Origin: Occultella kanbiaonis
Lineage (GTDB): Bacteria; Actinomycetota; Actinomycetes; Actinomycetales; Beutenbergiaceae
Assembly: GCF_009708215.1 (NCBI RefSeq)
Contig: NZ_CP046175.1
Coordinates: 5,270,001-5,334,000, forward strand
Length of the DNA: 64,000 nt
Direction of reading: 5' to 3'
The notes under the pieces are model-generated. The model did not search any database and was not told the DNA's origin. It worked only from the letters and a program-made list of their open reading frames with translations. This document shows positions 17,173 to 25,555 of this stretch, piece after piece; within the stretch, counting starts at the first letter, position 1, and each line of letters begins with the position of its first letter. The translations under genes were made by a program, and so were the position numbers.

Positions 17173-17355
17173 CCGGATCCCTCCTGTTCGCGGTCGTCGG
17201 CCGGTGCCGACAAACGTCCAGCAGCGTAACAACGAAAGTTCCGTCGGCCGGCGCGCGAACCGGGGCAGAACTCCCCAGCGGCCGCGTCCCGCCGGCCACC
17301 GGTGGAGCACGTAAATGTCTGGCGCACCGGGCGGGAGGAGGTTCACCCTCAAGTC

Positions 17356-18474
17356 ATGGACACCATCGCCACCACGTTCCGGATCAGCGAGGCACCGACG
17401 CCCGCTCGTTCCGACGAGACCCCCGACTGGCGGGTTCGCGGCGCCGTCGCCGTGAGCGCCGCAGGTGTGCTCGAGATCCTGGGCAACACCGACCTGGCCG
17501 ACACGGCCGAGACCATCACCGCCTCGCGCGCCAACCAGAAGACCGCCGAGAAGCACCTGCTCGTCGGCCTCGACGCAGATGCCCCCGACGGCGACCCCGA
17601 CTCCGTCCTCGGCGTCGCGTGGGTGTACCTGCCGCTGAAGGACAACACCCACATGGCCTTCATCGAGGTCGAGGTCCTCGCCAGGGCGCGTCGGCACGGC
17701 CTCGGCGCCCAGCTCTGGGATGCCGCCGTGGTGATCGCGCGCGGTGCGGGACGCACCAAGGCCATGGCCGACGCGGGCATCACCACCGAGCCCGACGCCG
17801 ATTCCCCGGATGCGCTGGTCCCGCCGACCGGAACCGGCCGCTTCGACAGCACCACCCCCGGCGCCCGGTTCGCACTGTCCCGCGGCTTCACGCTGGAGCA
17901 GGTGGAGCGCCACTCGCAGGTGCAGCTGCCGGTGGATCCCGAGACCCTGGTGCGGTACCGGCGGGAGTCGCAGGCGAAGGCGGGGTCGGATTACGACCTG
18001 GTCACCTGGCAGGGGCCGGTGCCGCCGGAGTGGGTCGAGCAGTACTGCGTGCTGCAGACCCGGATGAGCACCGACGCACCGTCCGCCGGTCTCGACCTGC
18101 AGGAGGAGGTGTGGGACGCCGAGCGGGTCGCCAACCTCGACCAGACGCGTGCGGCGATGGGCAAGATGACCTACGCCACGGCCGCCCGGCACATCCCCAC
18201 CGGCACCCTCGCCGGCTACACCGAGATCGACACGGCACCCGGCAAGCCGGACGTGCTCTACCAGGAGAACACCCTGGTACTGGCCGAGCACCGCGGCAAG
18301 CGGCTGGGCATGTTGGTCAAGGCCGCGAACCTCGAGGTGATCGCCCGCGAGGTGCCGGACGCCCGCCGGGTGCACACCTGGAACGCCGAGGAGAACAACT
18401 ACATGCTCGACATCAACGTGGCCCTCGGCTTCCGCCAGGCCAGCGTCTGGGCCGCCTGGCAGCTCACCCTCTGA
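17356..18474 (+). CDS. Tandem-domain GNAT N-acetyltransferase
   Basis: The 372-residue product has two GNAT domains. The first (about residues 20-190) contains AFIEVEVLARARRHGLGAQLW with an R-x-x-G-L-G acetyl-CoA loop. The second (about 200-372) contains TLVLAEHRGKRLGMLVKAANL and the usual T-x-N-A-E-x-N (HTWNAEENNYML) of the mycothiol synthase/EIS-like group. Double-GNAT proteins of this kind acetylate small amines; the acceptor here is not known. GGAGGAGG lies 13-20 nt upstream of the ATG, rather far, but no closer start is in frame. It converges on the VOC dioxygenase gene across the long hairpin at 18536. Confidence 0.83.
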   Translation: MDTIATTFRISEAPTPARSDETPDWRVRGAVAVSAAGVLEILGNTDLADTAETITASRANQKTAEKHLLVGLDADAPDGDPDSVLGVAWVYLPLKDNTHMAFIEVEVLARARRHGLGAQLWDAAVVIARGAGRTKAMADAGITTEPDADSPDALVPPTGTGRFDSTTPGARFALSRGFTLEQVERHSQVQLPVDPETLVRYRRESQAKAGSDYDLVTWQGPVPPEWVEQYCVLQTRMSTDAPSAGLDLQEEVWDAERVANLDQTRAAMGKMTYATAARHIPTGTLAGYTEIDTAPGKPDVLYQENTLVLAEHRGKRLGMLVKAANLEVIAREVPDARRVHTWNAEENNYMLDINVALGFRQASVWAAWQLTL

Positions 18475-18535
18475 GCCGCCCCGCCCGGCTCGGCCCGCCC
18501 GGATCCGCACCAGACACGCCTCCCCGGCACCCGCT

Positions 18536-18604
18536 GACGTAGCACCCGCCACGTCGAAATCGGACGGTCACGATGTTCGATCTCGACGTGGCGGGTGCTA
18601 TGTC
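18536..18604. repeat. Long inverted repeat (hairpin) between convergent genes
   Basis: TAGCACCCGCCACGTCGA (18540-18557) is perfectly complementary to 18583-18600. With one G-U pair the stem extends to 18536-18604. After one mismatch it continues inward (18559-18562 with 18578-18581, then 18564-18565 with 18575-18576), leaving a loop of about 9 nt. It lies between the convergent GNAT and VOC genes and can serve as a two-way terminator, but it has no U-tract and is longer than usual. A mobile or REP-like repeat is an alternative. Confidence 0.75.
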
Positions 18605-18654
18605 GACGGACGGGCCGGGCTCCTCGCGGGAATCGCCAGCCGGCGGCCCGGCCG

Positions 18655-19536
18655 TCACACCGCGGCCGGGCGTACCTCGACGAGGGTCTTCCACGGGTCG
18701 TCGAACCTGAGCACGGCGCCATCGTGGCGGCGGTCGATGCCCTGCGCGGCGAGGCGGGCGGCGAGCGCGTCCAGGTCGTCGGCGGTCGGCACCTCGATGC
18801 TGACCTGGCCGAGGCCGAGCGAGGCGGCGCGCGGGCCGGCGCCGGCGCTGTTCCAGGTGTTCATGCCGATGTGGTGGTGGTAGCCGCCGGCGGACACGAA
18901 CAGTGCCTGGGCGCCGTACCGGGCCATCACGTCGAAGCCGAGGACGCCGACGTAGAACTGCTCCGCCACCTCGATGTCGCCCACCTGCAGGTGCACGTGG
19001 CCGATGTTGGCGACGGCGAGCTCCGGCTTGGTCAGCGCCTGGTCGGTGAGGTGGGTGCGCAGGTAGGAGTTCGGGTCGAGCGGCAGGGTGGCCATCTGCA
19101 CGCCACCTCCGGTGGTGCGCGTCCACGCCTCACGCGGGCGGTCCCAGTACAGCTCGACGCCGTTGCCCTCGGGGTCGTCGAAGTAGAACGCCTCGGAGAC
19201 GAGGTGGTCGGAGGATCCCGTGAAGCTGCGCGGAGCGAACCGGGCGGTGCTGTTCACGGAGCCGGCGAGCCCGGCCTGGGTGTCGAACAGGATGGCGGTG
19301 TGGAACAGGCCCGCGTCACGACGGTTGAACTCGGGCAGGTCCTTCTCCTGGCGCAGGTGCATGATCGGCGTGGTGCCGCGGCCGAGAATGGCGCTCGGGC
19401 CCTCGTGCGTGATCACGTCGAGGCCGACGCCGGTCGAGTAATAGGCGATCATCGCGTCCAGGTCGCGGACCATGAGGTCGACGACGCCCATGGCGGTGTC
19501 CTGCGCGAGCTGATCGTGGTGGGCGATCGTGGTCAT
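18655..19536 (-). CDS. Two-domain VOC dioxygenase-like protein (catechol 2,3-dioxygenase type)
   Basis: The 293-residue product has two VOC repeats: residues about 15-130 (VVDLMVRDLDAMIAYYSTGVGLDVI) and about 155-290 (IGHVHLQVGDIEVAEQFYVGVLGFDVM). Candidate metal ligands are His in the second-domain HVHLQ and HHHIGMNTW and a Glu near the C-terminus (LVEVRP). The layout matches the CatE/extradiol dioxygenase-like group, but many members have no known substrate. AAAGGAG precedes the ATG at 19536, and the start is clear. A 12-bp dyad at 19554-19565 in the promoter region could be a MarR-type operator. Confidence 0.85.
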   Translation of the reverse strand: MTTIAHHDQLAQDTAMGVVDLMVRDLDAMIAYYSTGVGLDVITHEGPSAILGRGTTPIMHLRQEKDLPEFNRRDAGLFHTAILFDTQAGLAGSVNSTARFAPRSFTGSSDHLVSEAFYFDDPEGNGVELYWDRPREAWTRTTGGGVQMATLPLDPNSYLRTHLTDQALTKPELAVANIGHVHLQVGDIEVAEQFYVGVLGFDVMARYGAQALFVSAGGYHHHIGMNTWNSAGAGPRAASLGLGQVSIEVPTADDLDALAARLAAQGIDRRHDGAVLRFDDPWKTLVEVRPAAV

Positions 19537-19553
19537 GTCTCCGGCTCCTTTAG

Positions 19554-19565
19554 TTGAGTCTTCAA
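19554..19565. promoter_or_regulatory. Short dyad TTGA-N4-TCAA, candidate operator
   Basis: TTGA (19554-19557) and TCAA (19562-19565) flank 4 nt about 20 nt upstream of the VOC dioxygenase start. The region is AT-rich compared with its surroundings. MarR-family repressors often bind such half-sites near glyoxalase/dioxygenase genes. The repeat is short and could be chance. Confidence 0.3.
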
Positions 19566-19795
19566 GTATCTTACTCCGGAGAACGTCGGAGCGCCACAGG
19601 TATTCCCGTGAGCCCCGCCACGACCGGTACGCCGAGCACGGCCACGTGCGGACCGGCACGACGCCCACCTAGTCACTTGACCGTCGATCCAGTCCTGAAG
19701 AACCGGCTACCTCGACGCCTAGGTGACTGCCTCGACGAGGTCACCACCGACAGCGCCGGCGCCGGCTGACCGGGAACCGCTGGGAGGCGCCGCGC

Positions 19796-20794
19796 TCAGA
19801 GCTCGACGATGCCGGCCGGGTCCAGTCGAAGCCGCACCAGGTCGCCGGTGCCGATCGCGGCGATGCCCGCGGCGACGGCGCGCTGCTCGCCCCAGTCCGG
19901 CAGGTCCACCGTCACGGTGGTGCGCCCGCGCGAGAACCCGACGGCGGTGACTCGCCCGGTCAGGCGACCGTCGCCGGCCGAGCCGGACGCTTCCACGGAA
20001 GCGCCCGCGCCATCCGCCATCCCGACCACCTCGAGCGCCTGCGGCCCGAGCCCGAGCCGTCCGCCACCGCGGGCCGGCACCACCCGGTACCCGAGGAACG
20101 CGGCGACGTCGGCGTCCGCGGGTTCGGCCCACAACTCGGCGGGACTGCCCACCTGGACGAGTTCCCCGGCCCGCATGACCGCGACCCGGTCCGCGACGGT
20201 GAACGCCTCGTCGTGGTCGTGCGTGACGTACAGGGACGTCGTCCCGGCGCGGCGGAGGATGTCGTGCAGGTCGCTGGCGAGGCGCTCGCGCAGCGACCGG
20301 TCCAGCGCCGAGAGCGGCTCGTCCAGGAGCAGCAGCCGCGGGCGGGGCGCGAGCGAGCGAGCCAGCGCGACCCGCTGCTGCTCGCCACCGGACAGCGTCG
20401 CCACCGGGCGCCGCTGGTACCCCGCGAGGCCGACGAGCTCCAACAGCTCGTCCACCCGGTCCCGGCGCTCGGCGGCAGGGATCCGGGCCATCTCGAGCCC
20501 GTAGGCGACGTTGCCGGCGACGTCCCGGTGCGCGAACAGCTGCCCGTCCTGGAACATCAGCCCGAACCCGCGCCGGTGCACCGGGACGTCGCGCAGGTCG
20601 GCTCCGTCCCACGCGACCCGGCCGGCGGTGAGCGGCTCGAGCCCGGCGACGGCACGCAGCAGCGAGGACTTGCCACACCCGGACGGTCCGAGCAGGGCGA
20701 CCACCTCACCGACCGCCACGTCGAGATCCACGCCGGCGACCGCCGTCGTACCGGCGTAGCTGACCACGGCCCCGGCGACGCTCAGACCACTCAT
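19796..20794 (-). CDS. thiQ: Thiamine-type ABC importer, ATP-binding protein
   Basis: The 332-residue product is an ABC ATPase: Walker A GPSGCGKSSLLRA, Q-loop MFQDGQLFAHRDVAGN, signature LSGGEQQRVALARSLAP, Walker B LLLLDEPLSALD and the His switch VTHDHDEAF. A C-terminal TOBE-like regulatory domain follows (about residues 240-332), longer than the classic ThiQ. The ATG overlaps the permease stop (ATGA). With the double permease and the binding protein behind a TPP riboswitch, this is the ATPase of a thiamine or thiamine-precursor importer. The gene symbol rests on context; the substrate could also be another thiamine moiety. Confidence 0.87.
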   Translation of the reverse strand: MSGLSVAGAVVSYAGTTAVAGVDLDVAVGEVVALLGPSGCGKSSLLRAVAGLEPLTAGRVAWDGADLRDVPVHRRGFGLMFQDGQLFAHRDVAGNVAYGLEMARIPAAERRDRVDELLELVGLAGYQRRPVATLSGGEQQRVALARSLAPRPRLLLLDEPLSALDRSLRERLASDLHDILRRAGTTSLYVTHDHDEAFTVADRVAVMRAGELVQVGSPAELWAEPADADVAAFLGYRVVPARGGGRLGLGPQALEVVGMADGAGASVEASGSAGDGRLTGRVTAVGFSRGRTTVTVDLPDWGEQRAVAAGIAAIGTGDLVRLRLDPAGIVEL

Positions 20795-22536
20795 CAGAAC
20801 TCCCCCGTCCCTTCGCGGCGCAACCGTTCGGCCACGCCCATGATGGTCGCGGTGAGCACGGCCAGCACCACGGACGCGGCGAGCGCCATGCCGTAGTTCT
20901 CCGGGCCCGGCCGCCCGATCAGCCGGAAGATCACCACGGGCAGGGTGGGCCGGTCCGGGCGGGACAGGAACGACGTGGCCCCGAACTCACCGAGGGAGAC
21001 GGCGAACGCGAACCCGATGGCAAGCCCGAGGGAGCGGATCAGGAACGGTCCGTCCACGGTGAGCAGGACCCGCCACGGCGCCGCACCGAGCACCCCGGCG
21101 GCCTCGCGCAGGTGCGGGTCGATGGCGCGCAGCACCGGCAGCACGGTCCGCACCACGAGCGGGATGGCCACCACGGCCTGCGCGATCGGGATCAGGACCG
21201 CCGAGCTGCGCAGGTCCAGCGGTGGGTGGTTCAGTGTGATCAGGAACCCGAACCCGACCGTCACGGCCGAGACGCCGAGCGGCAGCATGAACACGGCGTC
21301 GAGCCACCACACCGCGCGCCGCCCGAGCGGGTTGCGGGGCCGGCGCGAGACCACGAGCGCCACGAGCGTGCCCATCACCACGGCGAGCACGGTGGCGTCG
21401 ACGGCGATCCGCAGCGAGTTCGCCGCGGCCTCCCAGACCGTGACGGTCAGCGCGTTGTCCCCACCGGCGGTCCCGAGCGCCGTGTAGTTGCCAAGGCTCC
21501 ACCCGTCCGGGGTGCGCAGGGAGCGCACGAGCAGGTTCCCGAGCGGGAGTGCGAGCAGCACGATGACGACGGCGCAGGTCACCACCGTGGGAAGGAGGTC
21601 ACCCCCGGGGCGGCCCCGGTTCCACAGGCGCAGCCGCTGCGCGGTCTGCTCGTCGGCGGGCCGGCCCTGCAGGTCGAGCGCACGTTCGCGGCGCGCGCGG
21701 GCACGCGAGAACAGGGCGAGGGACACCCCGACCACCACGAGCTGGACCACGGACAGCACGGCGGCGGTGCGCAGGTCCAGGAACTGCGTGGTCTGGATCC
21801 AGATCTCGGTCTCGATGGTGCCGTACCGGGTGCCGCCGAGGACCATGACCACCCCGAACGCGGTGGCGCAGAACAGGAACACCACGGACGCGGCAGAGAC
21901 GATGGCCGGTGTCAGCGCGGGCAGGGTCACCGTCAGGAACGCCCGCCACGGTGGGGCGCCGAGGGCGCGGGCGGCCTGCTCGGTGCGCGGGTCGAGGCGC
22001 TCCCACAGACCGCCGACGGTGCGCACCACCACCGTGTAGTTGAAGAACACGAGCGCCAGGACGATCGCGGTGAACGTGCCGTCCAGGTGCAGGAAGCCGA
22101 GCGGACCGCCCTCGGTGAGCAGGGACCGGAACGCGACGCCGACCACCACCGTCGGCAGCACGAACGGCACCGTCACGAACGCCCGCACCAGCGCCCGGCC
22201 GCGGAACGTGCGCCGGTACAGCAGGTACGCGCCGGGCAGCCCGAGCAGCACCGCGAGCGCGGTGCCGAGCAGGGCCTGGACCAGGGTGAGCCGGATGATC
22301 CGCCAGGTCCTGGGGCGGGCGAAGACCTCCGCGAACCCGGAGAGGTCGAGGGCGCCGTCGGTGGTGAAGCCGCGCGCGACCAGCGTCGCGACCGGCCACG
22401 CGAAGAACACGGCGAGGAACGCGAGCGGGATCGCGCCCGCCACCACCCAGGCGACGGCGCTGCGCCGTCGGGCCATGCCGGCCCGGCCCCGGGTGCGCAC
22501 CACCGTGTTCCCCGTGTCCTTCACGCGGCCGGACAT
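20794..22536 (-). CDS. thiP: Thiamine-type ABC importer, double permease
   Basis: The 580-residue product has two BPD/MetI transmembrane domains in tandem, about residues 20-270 and 320-570, each with six helices. The coupling loops are ARALGAPPWRAFLTVTLP in the first half and EAAGVLGAAPWRVLLTVDGP in the second. This fused architecture matches ThiP and the Fe(III) importer FbpB. The TPP riboswitch decides for thiamine. The ATG at 22536 is supported by GAGGA about 8 nt upstream; it lies 11 nt after the stop of the binding-protein gene. Its stop overlaps the ATPase start. Confidence 0.88.
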   Translation of the reverse strand: MSGRVKDTGNTVVRTRGRAGMARRRSAVAWVVAGAIPLAFLAVFFAWPVATLVARGFTTDGALDLSGFAEVFARPRTWRIIRLTLVQALLGTALAVLLGLPGAYLLYRRTFRGRALVRAFVTVPFVLPTVVVGVAFRSLLTEGGPLGFLHLDGTFTAIVLALVFFNYTVVVRTVGGLWERLDPRTEQAARALGAPPWRAFLTVTLPALTPAIVSAASVVFLFCATAFGVVMVLGGTRYGTIETEIWIQTTQFLDLRTAAVLSVVQLVVVGVSLALFSRARARRERALDLQGRPADEQTAQRLRLWNRGRPGGDLLPTVVTCAVVIVLLALPLGNLLVRSLRTPDGWSLGNYTALGTAGGDNALTVTVWEAAANSLRIAVDATVLAVVMGTLVALVVSRRPRNPLGRRAVWWLDAVFMLPLGVSAVTVGFGFLITLNHPPLDLRSSAVLIPIAQAVVAIPLVVRTVLPVLRAIDPHLREAAGVLGAAPWRVLLTVDGPFLIRSLGLAIGFAFAVSLGEFGATSFLSRPDRPTLPVVIFRLIGRPGPENYGMALAASVVLAVLTATIMGVAERLRREGTGEF

Positions 22537-22547
22537 CGACGCGATCC

Positions 22548-23666
22548 TCAGCCGATCACCGTGTCGGTCCAGGTCTGGATCCAGGCATCCCGGTTCGCGG
22601 CGATGTCCTCGGGTGCGACCTCGAACGGCTCGGGCGCGAGCGGTGCGAACGTGGTCCAGGACTCGGGCAGCTCGACGCGGTCGTCCACCGGGTAGACGTA
22701 CATCTGGCCGGGAATGTCGGCCTGCACCGCCTCCGTGAGCAGGAAGTCGATGAACGCCCTTGCCCCCTCGGGGTTCTCGGCCCCGGCGAGCACCCCGGCG
22801 TACTCGACCTGCCGGAAGCAGGTGTCCAGGAGCGCCCCGGTGGGGGCGGAGTCCGCACCCTCGGCCACCTCGAACGCCGGCGACGTCGAGTAGGAGAGCA
22901 CGATCGGGTAGGCGCCGGCGCCGGTGGACCCGGAGAAGTCCACCGAGTATGCGTCCGACCAGCCCTGCACCACCTTGAGGCCGTTCGCGGACAGGTCCGC
23001 CCAGTAGTCGACCCAGCCGTCCTCGCCGAACGCGCCGACGGTGGCGAGCAGGAACGCGAGCCCGGGCGAGGAGGTGGCCGGGTTGGGCACCACGGTCAGG
23101 CCCCGGTACTCGGGGGCGAGCAGGTCCTCGAGCGTGGCCGGTTCGGCGATGCCGTGCTCGGTGAACCAGGTGTGGTCCACGTTCAGGCACACGTCGCCTA
23201 CGTCGATCGGGGTGAGCGAGCCGGCGTCGTCGGCGAGGTACTGCTCGGCGCTGCCGGGTAGGTCCGCGGGTGTGTACGGCTCGAACACCTCGGCGTCGAT
23301 CGCCCTGCTCGCGAAGGAGTTGTCGACGCCGAACGCGACGTCGCCGAGCGGGGAGTCCTTGGTGAGGATCAGCTGGTTCACGAGGGCGCCGCCGTCGCCG
23401 GGGGCGCTGAACTCGAGGGTGTAGCCGGAGTCGGCCTCAAACGCCGTGATCAGGTCCTCGGAGAGGCTGAACGAGTCGTGGGTGACGACCCGCACGACAC
23501 CGCCGCCGTCGGCGCTCGGGTCGGCTCCGCCGTCGTCCCCGCCGCCGCCGGCGAGCGAACATCCGGCGAGCGCGATCGCGGCGAGGGCGGTCAGCCCCGT
23601 CGCGGCGCGACGGCGCCTCACCGTCGCGGGCCGCGGGCCGCGGGATCTACGTGCATGGTGGAACAT
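22548..23666 (-). CDS. thiB: Thiamine-type ABC importer, substrate-binding lipoprotein
   Basis: The 372-residue product is a lipoprotein: a basic N-terminus, a hydrophobic stretch TGLTALAAIALAGCS with the lipobox Cys, then a Gly/Asp-rich linker. The body matches thiamine-binding proteins: VVRVVTHDSFSLSEDLITAFEADSG, then GDVAFGVDNSFASRAID and LVLSYSTSPAFE-like text (IVLSYSTSPAFEVAE). AGGAGG lies 6 nt before the ATG at 23666. It is the first gene of the operon, directly behind a TPP riboswitch, which makes thiamine (or a phosphorylated form) the likely ligand. Confidence 0.9.
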   Translation of the reverse strand: MFHHARRSRGPRPATVRRRRAATGLTALAAIALAGCSLAGGGGDDGGADPSADGGGVVRVVTHDSFSLSEDLITAFEADSGYTLEFSAPGDGGALVNQLILTKDSPLGDVAFGVDNSFASRAIDAEVFEPYTPADLPGSAEQYLADDAGSLTPIDVGDVCLNVDHTWFTEHGIAEPATLEDLLAPEYRGLTVVPNPATSSPGLAFLLATVGAFGEDGWVDYWADLSANGLKVVQGWSDAYSVDFSGSTGAGAYPIVLSYSTSPAFEVAEGADSAPTGALLDTCFRQVEYAGVLAGAENPEGARAFIDFLLTEAVQADIPGQMYVYPVDDRVELPESWTTFAPLAPEPFEVAPEDIAANRDAWIQTWTDTVIG

Positions 23667-23735
23667 GTGCGTCCTCCTCAACTGGAATTGAGAAGGGGTC
23701 CAAGCGGTGCGTGAACACCACATGGGAGAGGAACT

Positions 23736-23819
23736 CGACTCCCTTCGCCGGTGCTAGCCGGAGCAGGTTCGAGGGTCTGCGGCGGACCGCACTCTCAGCG
23801 CCGGTGGCGCTCCCCTGTC
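23736..23819 (-). promoter_or_regulatory. TPP (THI-box) riboswitch
   Basis: Read on the minus strand, the segment contains the THI-box landmarks in order: GGGGAGCGCC at the start, CTGAGA (23798-23793), a short variable hairpin, ACCTG (23768-23764) and the closing GGGAGTCGA that pairs with the start. It lies in the 5' leader of the thiB-like gene about 70 nt before the start codon. TPP riboswitches switch off thiamine import and synthesis when TPP binds. In actinobacteria this is usually by sequestering the Shine-Dalgarno, and the leader here has a free AGGAGG at the gene. Confidence 0.95.
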
Positions 23820-23840
23820 GTTATGGCCCAACGGTACACC

Positions 23841-23867
23841 GCGCCCGGGTCACCGGTGCCCGGGCGC
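23841..23867. repeat. GC-rich dyad upstream of the TPP riboswitch
   Basis: GCGCCCGGG (23841-23849) is complementary to CCCGGGCGC (23859-23867), and the loop contains CACCGGTG (23851-23858), itself a perfect palindrome. It lies in the divergent region between the riboswitch-controlled thiamine operon and the DUF4235 gene, near a TACCGT box (rc 23838-23833). A terminator is unlikely between divergent genes; an operator overlapping the thiB promoter is more plausible. Confidence 0.4.
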
Positions 23868-23940
23868 CGACTCACCGGGCGGAAGCCGGTCCGCGCCGGA
23901 TAGGGTGACCAGAGCCGATCCGCAATCACCAGGAGTGCTC

Positions 23941-24195
23941 ATGAACGCCCAGAAGATCGTGACCACCGTCGCCGCCATCGCTGCCGGGTTCGCGGCCAAC
24001 AAGCTCATCTCCCTGGTGTGGAAGGGCGTCACCGGGCACGAGCCACCGACCGGTGACGCGGACGACGGCGAGATCAGCCTCGGCGAGCTGGTCGTGTTCG
24101 CGGCGGTCAGCGGCGCCATCGTCGCGTTCGCGCGCACGTTCGCCACCCGGACCGCAGGCAAGTGGATGGCACGCGGGGACATCGAGAAGGCCTGA
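23941..24195 (+). CDS. DUF4235 membrane protein
   Basis: The 84-residue product has two hydrophobic segments: residues 5-25 (IVTTVAAIAAGFAANKLISLVW) and about 50-68 (LVVFAAVSGAIVAFARTFA), separated by an acidic loop DADDGEISLGEL. This is the DUF4235 pattern, an actinobacterial integral membrane protein of unknown role. The ATG at 23941 follows CAGGAGTGCTC; a TAGGGT at about 23902-23907 may be its -10. It is a single gene, convergent with the Mrp operon end. Confidence 0.85.
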   Translation: MNAQKIVTTVAAIAAGFAANKLISLVWKGVTGHEPPTGDADDGEISLGELVVFAAVSGAIVAFARTFATRTAGKWMARGDIEKA

Positions 24196-24219
24196 GCCCC
24201 TGCGCTGTGCGGCCCGCTC

Positions 24220-24585
24220 TCAGCGGTCCGCGTCCTCCCGGGCGGCCCGCAGGTCGTCGGTGAGCTCGTCGACCACGAGCAGGTCGGAGCGCACCTTGCC
24301 GGTGCGGTAGCCGGCCCGGCCCACCATGTGCGCCGACACCGGCGCGGTGATCAGCTGGAACAGCACCACGAGGGTGAGCTTCCAGGTCACCTGTGAGGTG
24401 CCGAGCGCCAGGGCAAGGCCGGTCATCATGAGCACCAGGCCGAGCACCTGGGGCTTGGTCGCGGCGTGCATCCGGGCGAGCAGGTCGGGGAACCGGGTCA
24501 CGCCGATGGCGGCGATCAGGGTGAGCAGGCTGCCCAGGACCAGGAACACCGAGGAGGCGACCATGGCAATGTCCGACCAGTTCAC
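24220..24585 (-). CDS. mnhG: Na+/H+ antiporter subunit G
   Basis: The 121-residue product has three hydrophobic helices and the MrpG signature: VFLVLGSLLTLIAAIGVTRFPDLLARMHAATKPQVLGLVLM. The segment GVTRFPDxxxRMHAxTK is diagnostic. A charged C-terminal tail is longer than in Bacillus MrpG. The GTG at 24585 overlaps the mnhF stop (GTGA) and has GGAGGAG upstream. As the last gene of the operon it forms part of the MrpE-F-G module of the multisubunit cation/proton antiporter. Confidence 0.92.
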   Translation of the reverse strand: MNWSDIAMVASSVFLVLGSLLTLIAAIGVTRFPDLLARMHAATKPQVLGLVLMMTGLALALGTSQVTWKLTLVVLFQLITAPVSAHMVGRAGYRTGKVRSDLLVVDELTDDLRAAREDADR

Positions 24586-24923
24586 GACTCCTCCTCCAGC
24601 TCGGCCCGCACCTTGGCATCGGCCTCGGCGATCTCCTCGGGGGTGAGGATGTGCCGCTCCGCTTCGGGCTCCGCGGCCGCGAATCGGGCCAGCGTCACCG
24701 ACCCGACGAACCCGACGAGCGCGAGCACCATGAGGACGGGCACCAGGTCCACCCGGCCGGACCAGGCGGACAGGATCGTCAGGCAGCCGATGATCGCGGC
24801 CACCATGACGTCGATCGCGACGATGCGGTCGAGCATGCTCGGCCCACGCTCGACCCGGCTCATGGCAAGGATGGCCGCCGCCGTCAGCAGCACCCCGCAC
24901 GTGATCAGCACACCCACGCTCAT
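24582..24923 (-). CDS. mnhF: Na+/H+ antiporter subunit F
   Basis: The 113-residue product has three transmembrane helices and the MrpF motif RVERGPSMLDRIVAIDVMVAAIIG, where the R-G-P-x-x-x-DRIxAxD pattern is diagnostic. The C-terminal 35 residues are strongly acidic (EAERHILTPEEIAEADAKV), an extension not seen in Bacillus MrpF. The start overlaps the mnhE stop (ATGA, 24920-24923) and its stop overlaps mnhG. Confidence 0.92.
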   Translation of the reverse strand: MSVGVLITCGVLLTAAAILAMSRVERGPSMLDRIVAIDVMVAAIIGCLTILSAWSGRVDLVPVLMVLALVGFVGSVTLARFAAAEPEAERHILTPEEIAEADAKVRAELEEES

Positions 24924-25555
24924 CGGGTCACCGTCCCTTCACCATCGGTCGGGCGGGCATGGTCGACGGCGGGGGTTGCGTTCGGCCCGTCGCCGCGGCC
25001 ACGCTTCCACGGCCGGGGCGGCAGGCCCGCCGCGGCGATGTCGGCGTCCGTCGCGAGCGCGTAGAGCACGCGCCGCTCCTGGGCGAGGACGTCGGCCTTC
25101 GCCTTCTCGACCCCGCCCGCGGCCGGCACGTCCAGGACGTGCACGTACAGGGTGCCGGAGAGCCGGTGGGCCTCCACGATGATGGAGCCGGGCACGAGCG
25201 AACACAGCACCGCGGTCAGGGTCAGGAACAGGTCGGAATGCCCACGCAGCGGCACCCGGATCACGGCGCCGTGCGGGTCGTGACCGAATCGCAGGGCCTG
25301 CCGGGCCACCTGCACCGAGGCCAGCACGACGTCGACCGCGAACTTCCCGAGCAGGATCGTGGTGCCGATGACGGAGACCCGGCCCTCGAAGCCGATCCGG
25401 GGCATCGGCATGACCGTCATGACGAACAGCCCGATGACCGCACCGGCAAGCACGTTCGCCAGGCTCAGCTCGCCCCAGAACAGCACCCAGAGGATCGTCA
25501 GCCACAGCACCATCGGGAGCTTCTCGAGCCACTTGCGTGGTCCGCCCGCCCTCAT
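24920..25555 (-). CDS. mnhE: Na+/H+ antiporter subunit E
   Basis: The 211-residue product is an MrpE protein: two N-terminal helices with VLWLTILWVLFWGELSLANVLAGAVIG, then the conserved segment ALRFGHDPHGAVIRVPL and LTLTAVLCSLVPGSIIVE, where the family's L-x-x-x-P-G-T/S motif is seen. About 50 C-terminal residues (VEKAKADVLAQERRVLYALATDADIAAAGLPPRPWKRG) exceed the usual 160-residue length. The start overlaps mnhD's stop by 4 nt. It belongs to the E-F-G submodule. Confidence 0.9.
   Translation of the reverse strand: MRAGGPRKWLEKLPMVLWLTILWVLFWGELSLANVLAGAVIGLFVMTVMPMPRIGFEGRVSVIGTTILLGKFAVDVVLASVQVARQALRFGHDPHGAVIRVPLRGHSDLFLTLTAVLCSLVPGSIIVEAHRLSGTLYVHVLDVPAAGGVEKAKADVLAQERRVLYALATDADIAAAGLPPRPWKRGRGDGPNATPAVDHARPTDGEGTVTR

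Noticed and set aside
19666-19725. Inverted repeat CACCTAG/CTAGGTG around about 46 nt
   Set aside because: The arms are only 7 bp and do not extend; expected by chance in this much sequence.
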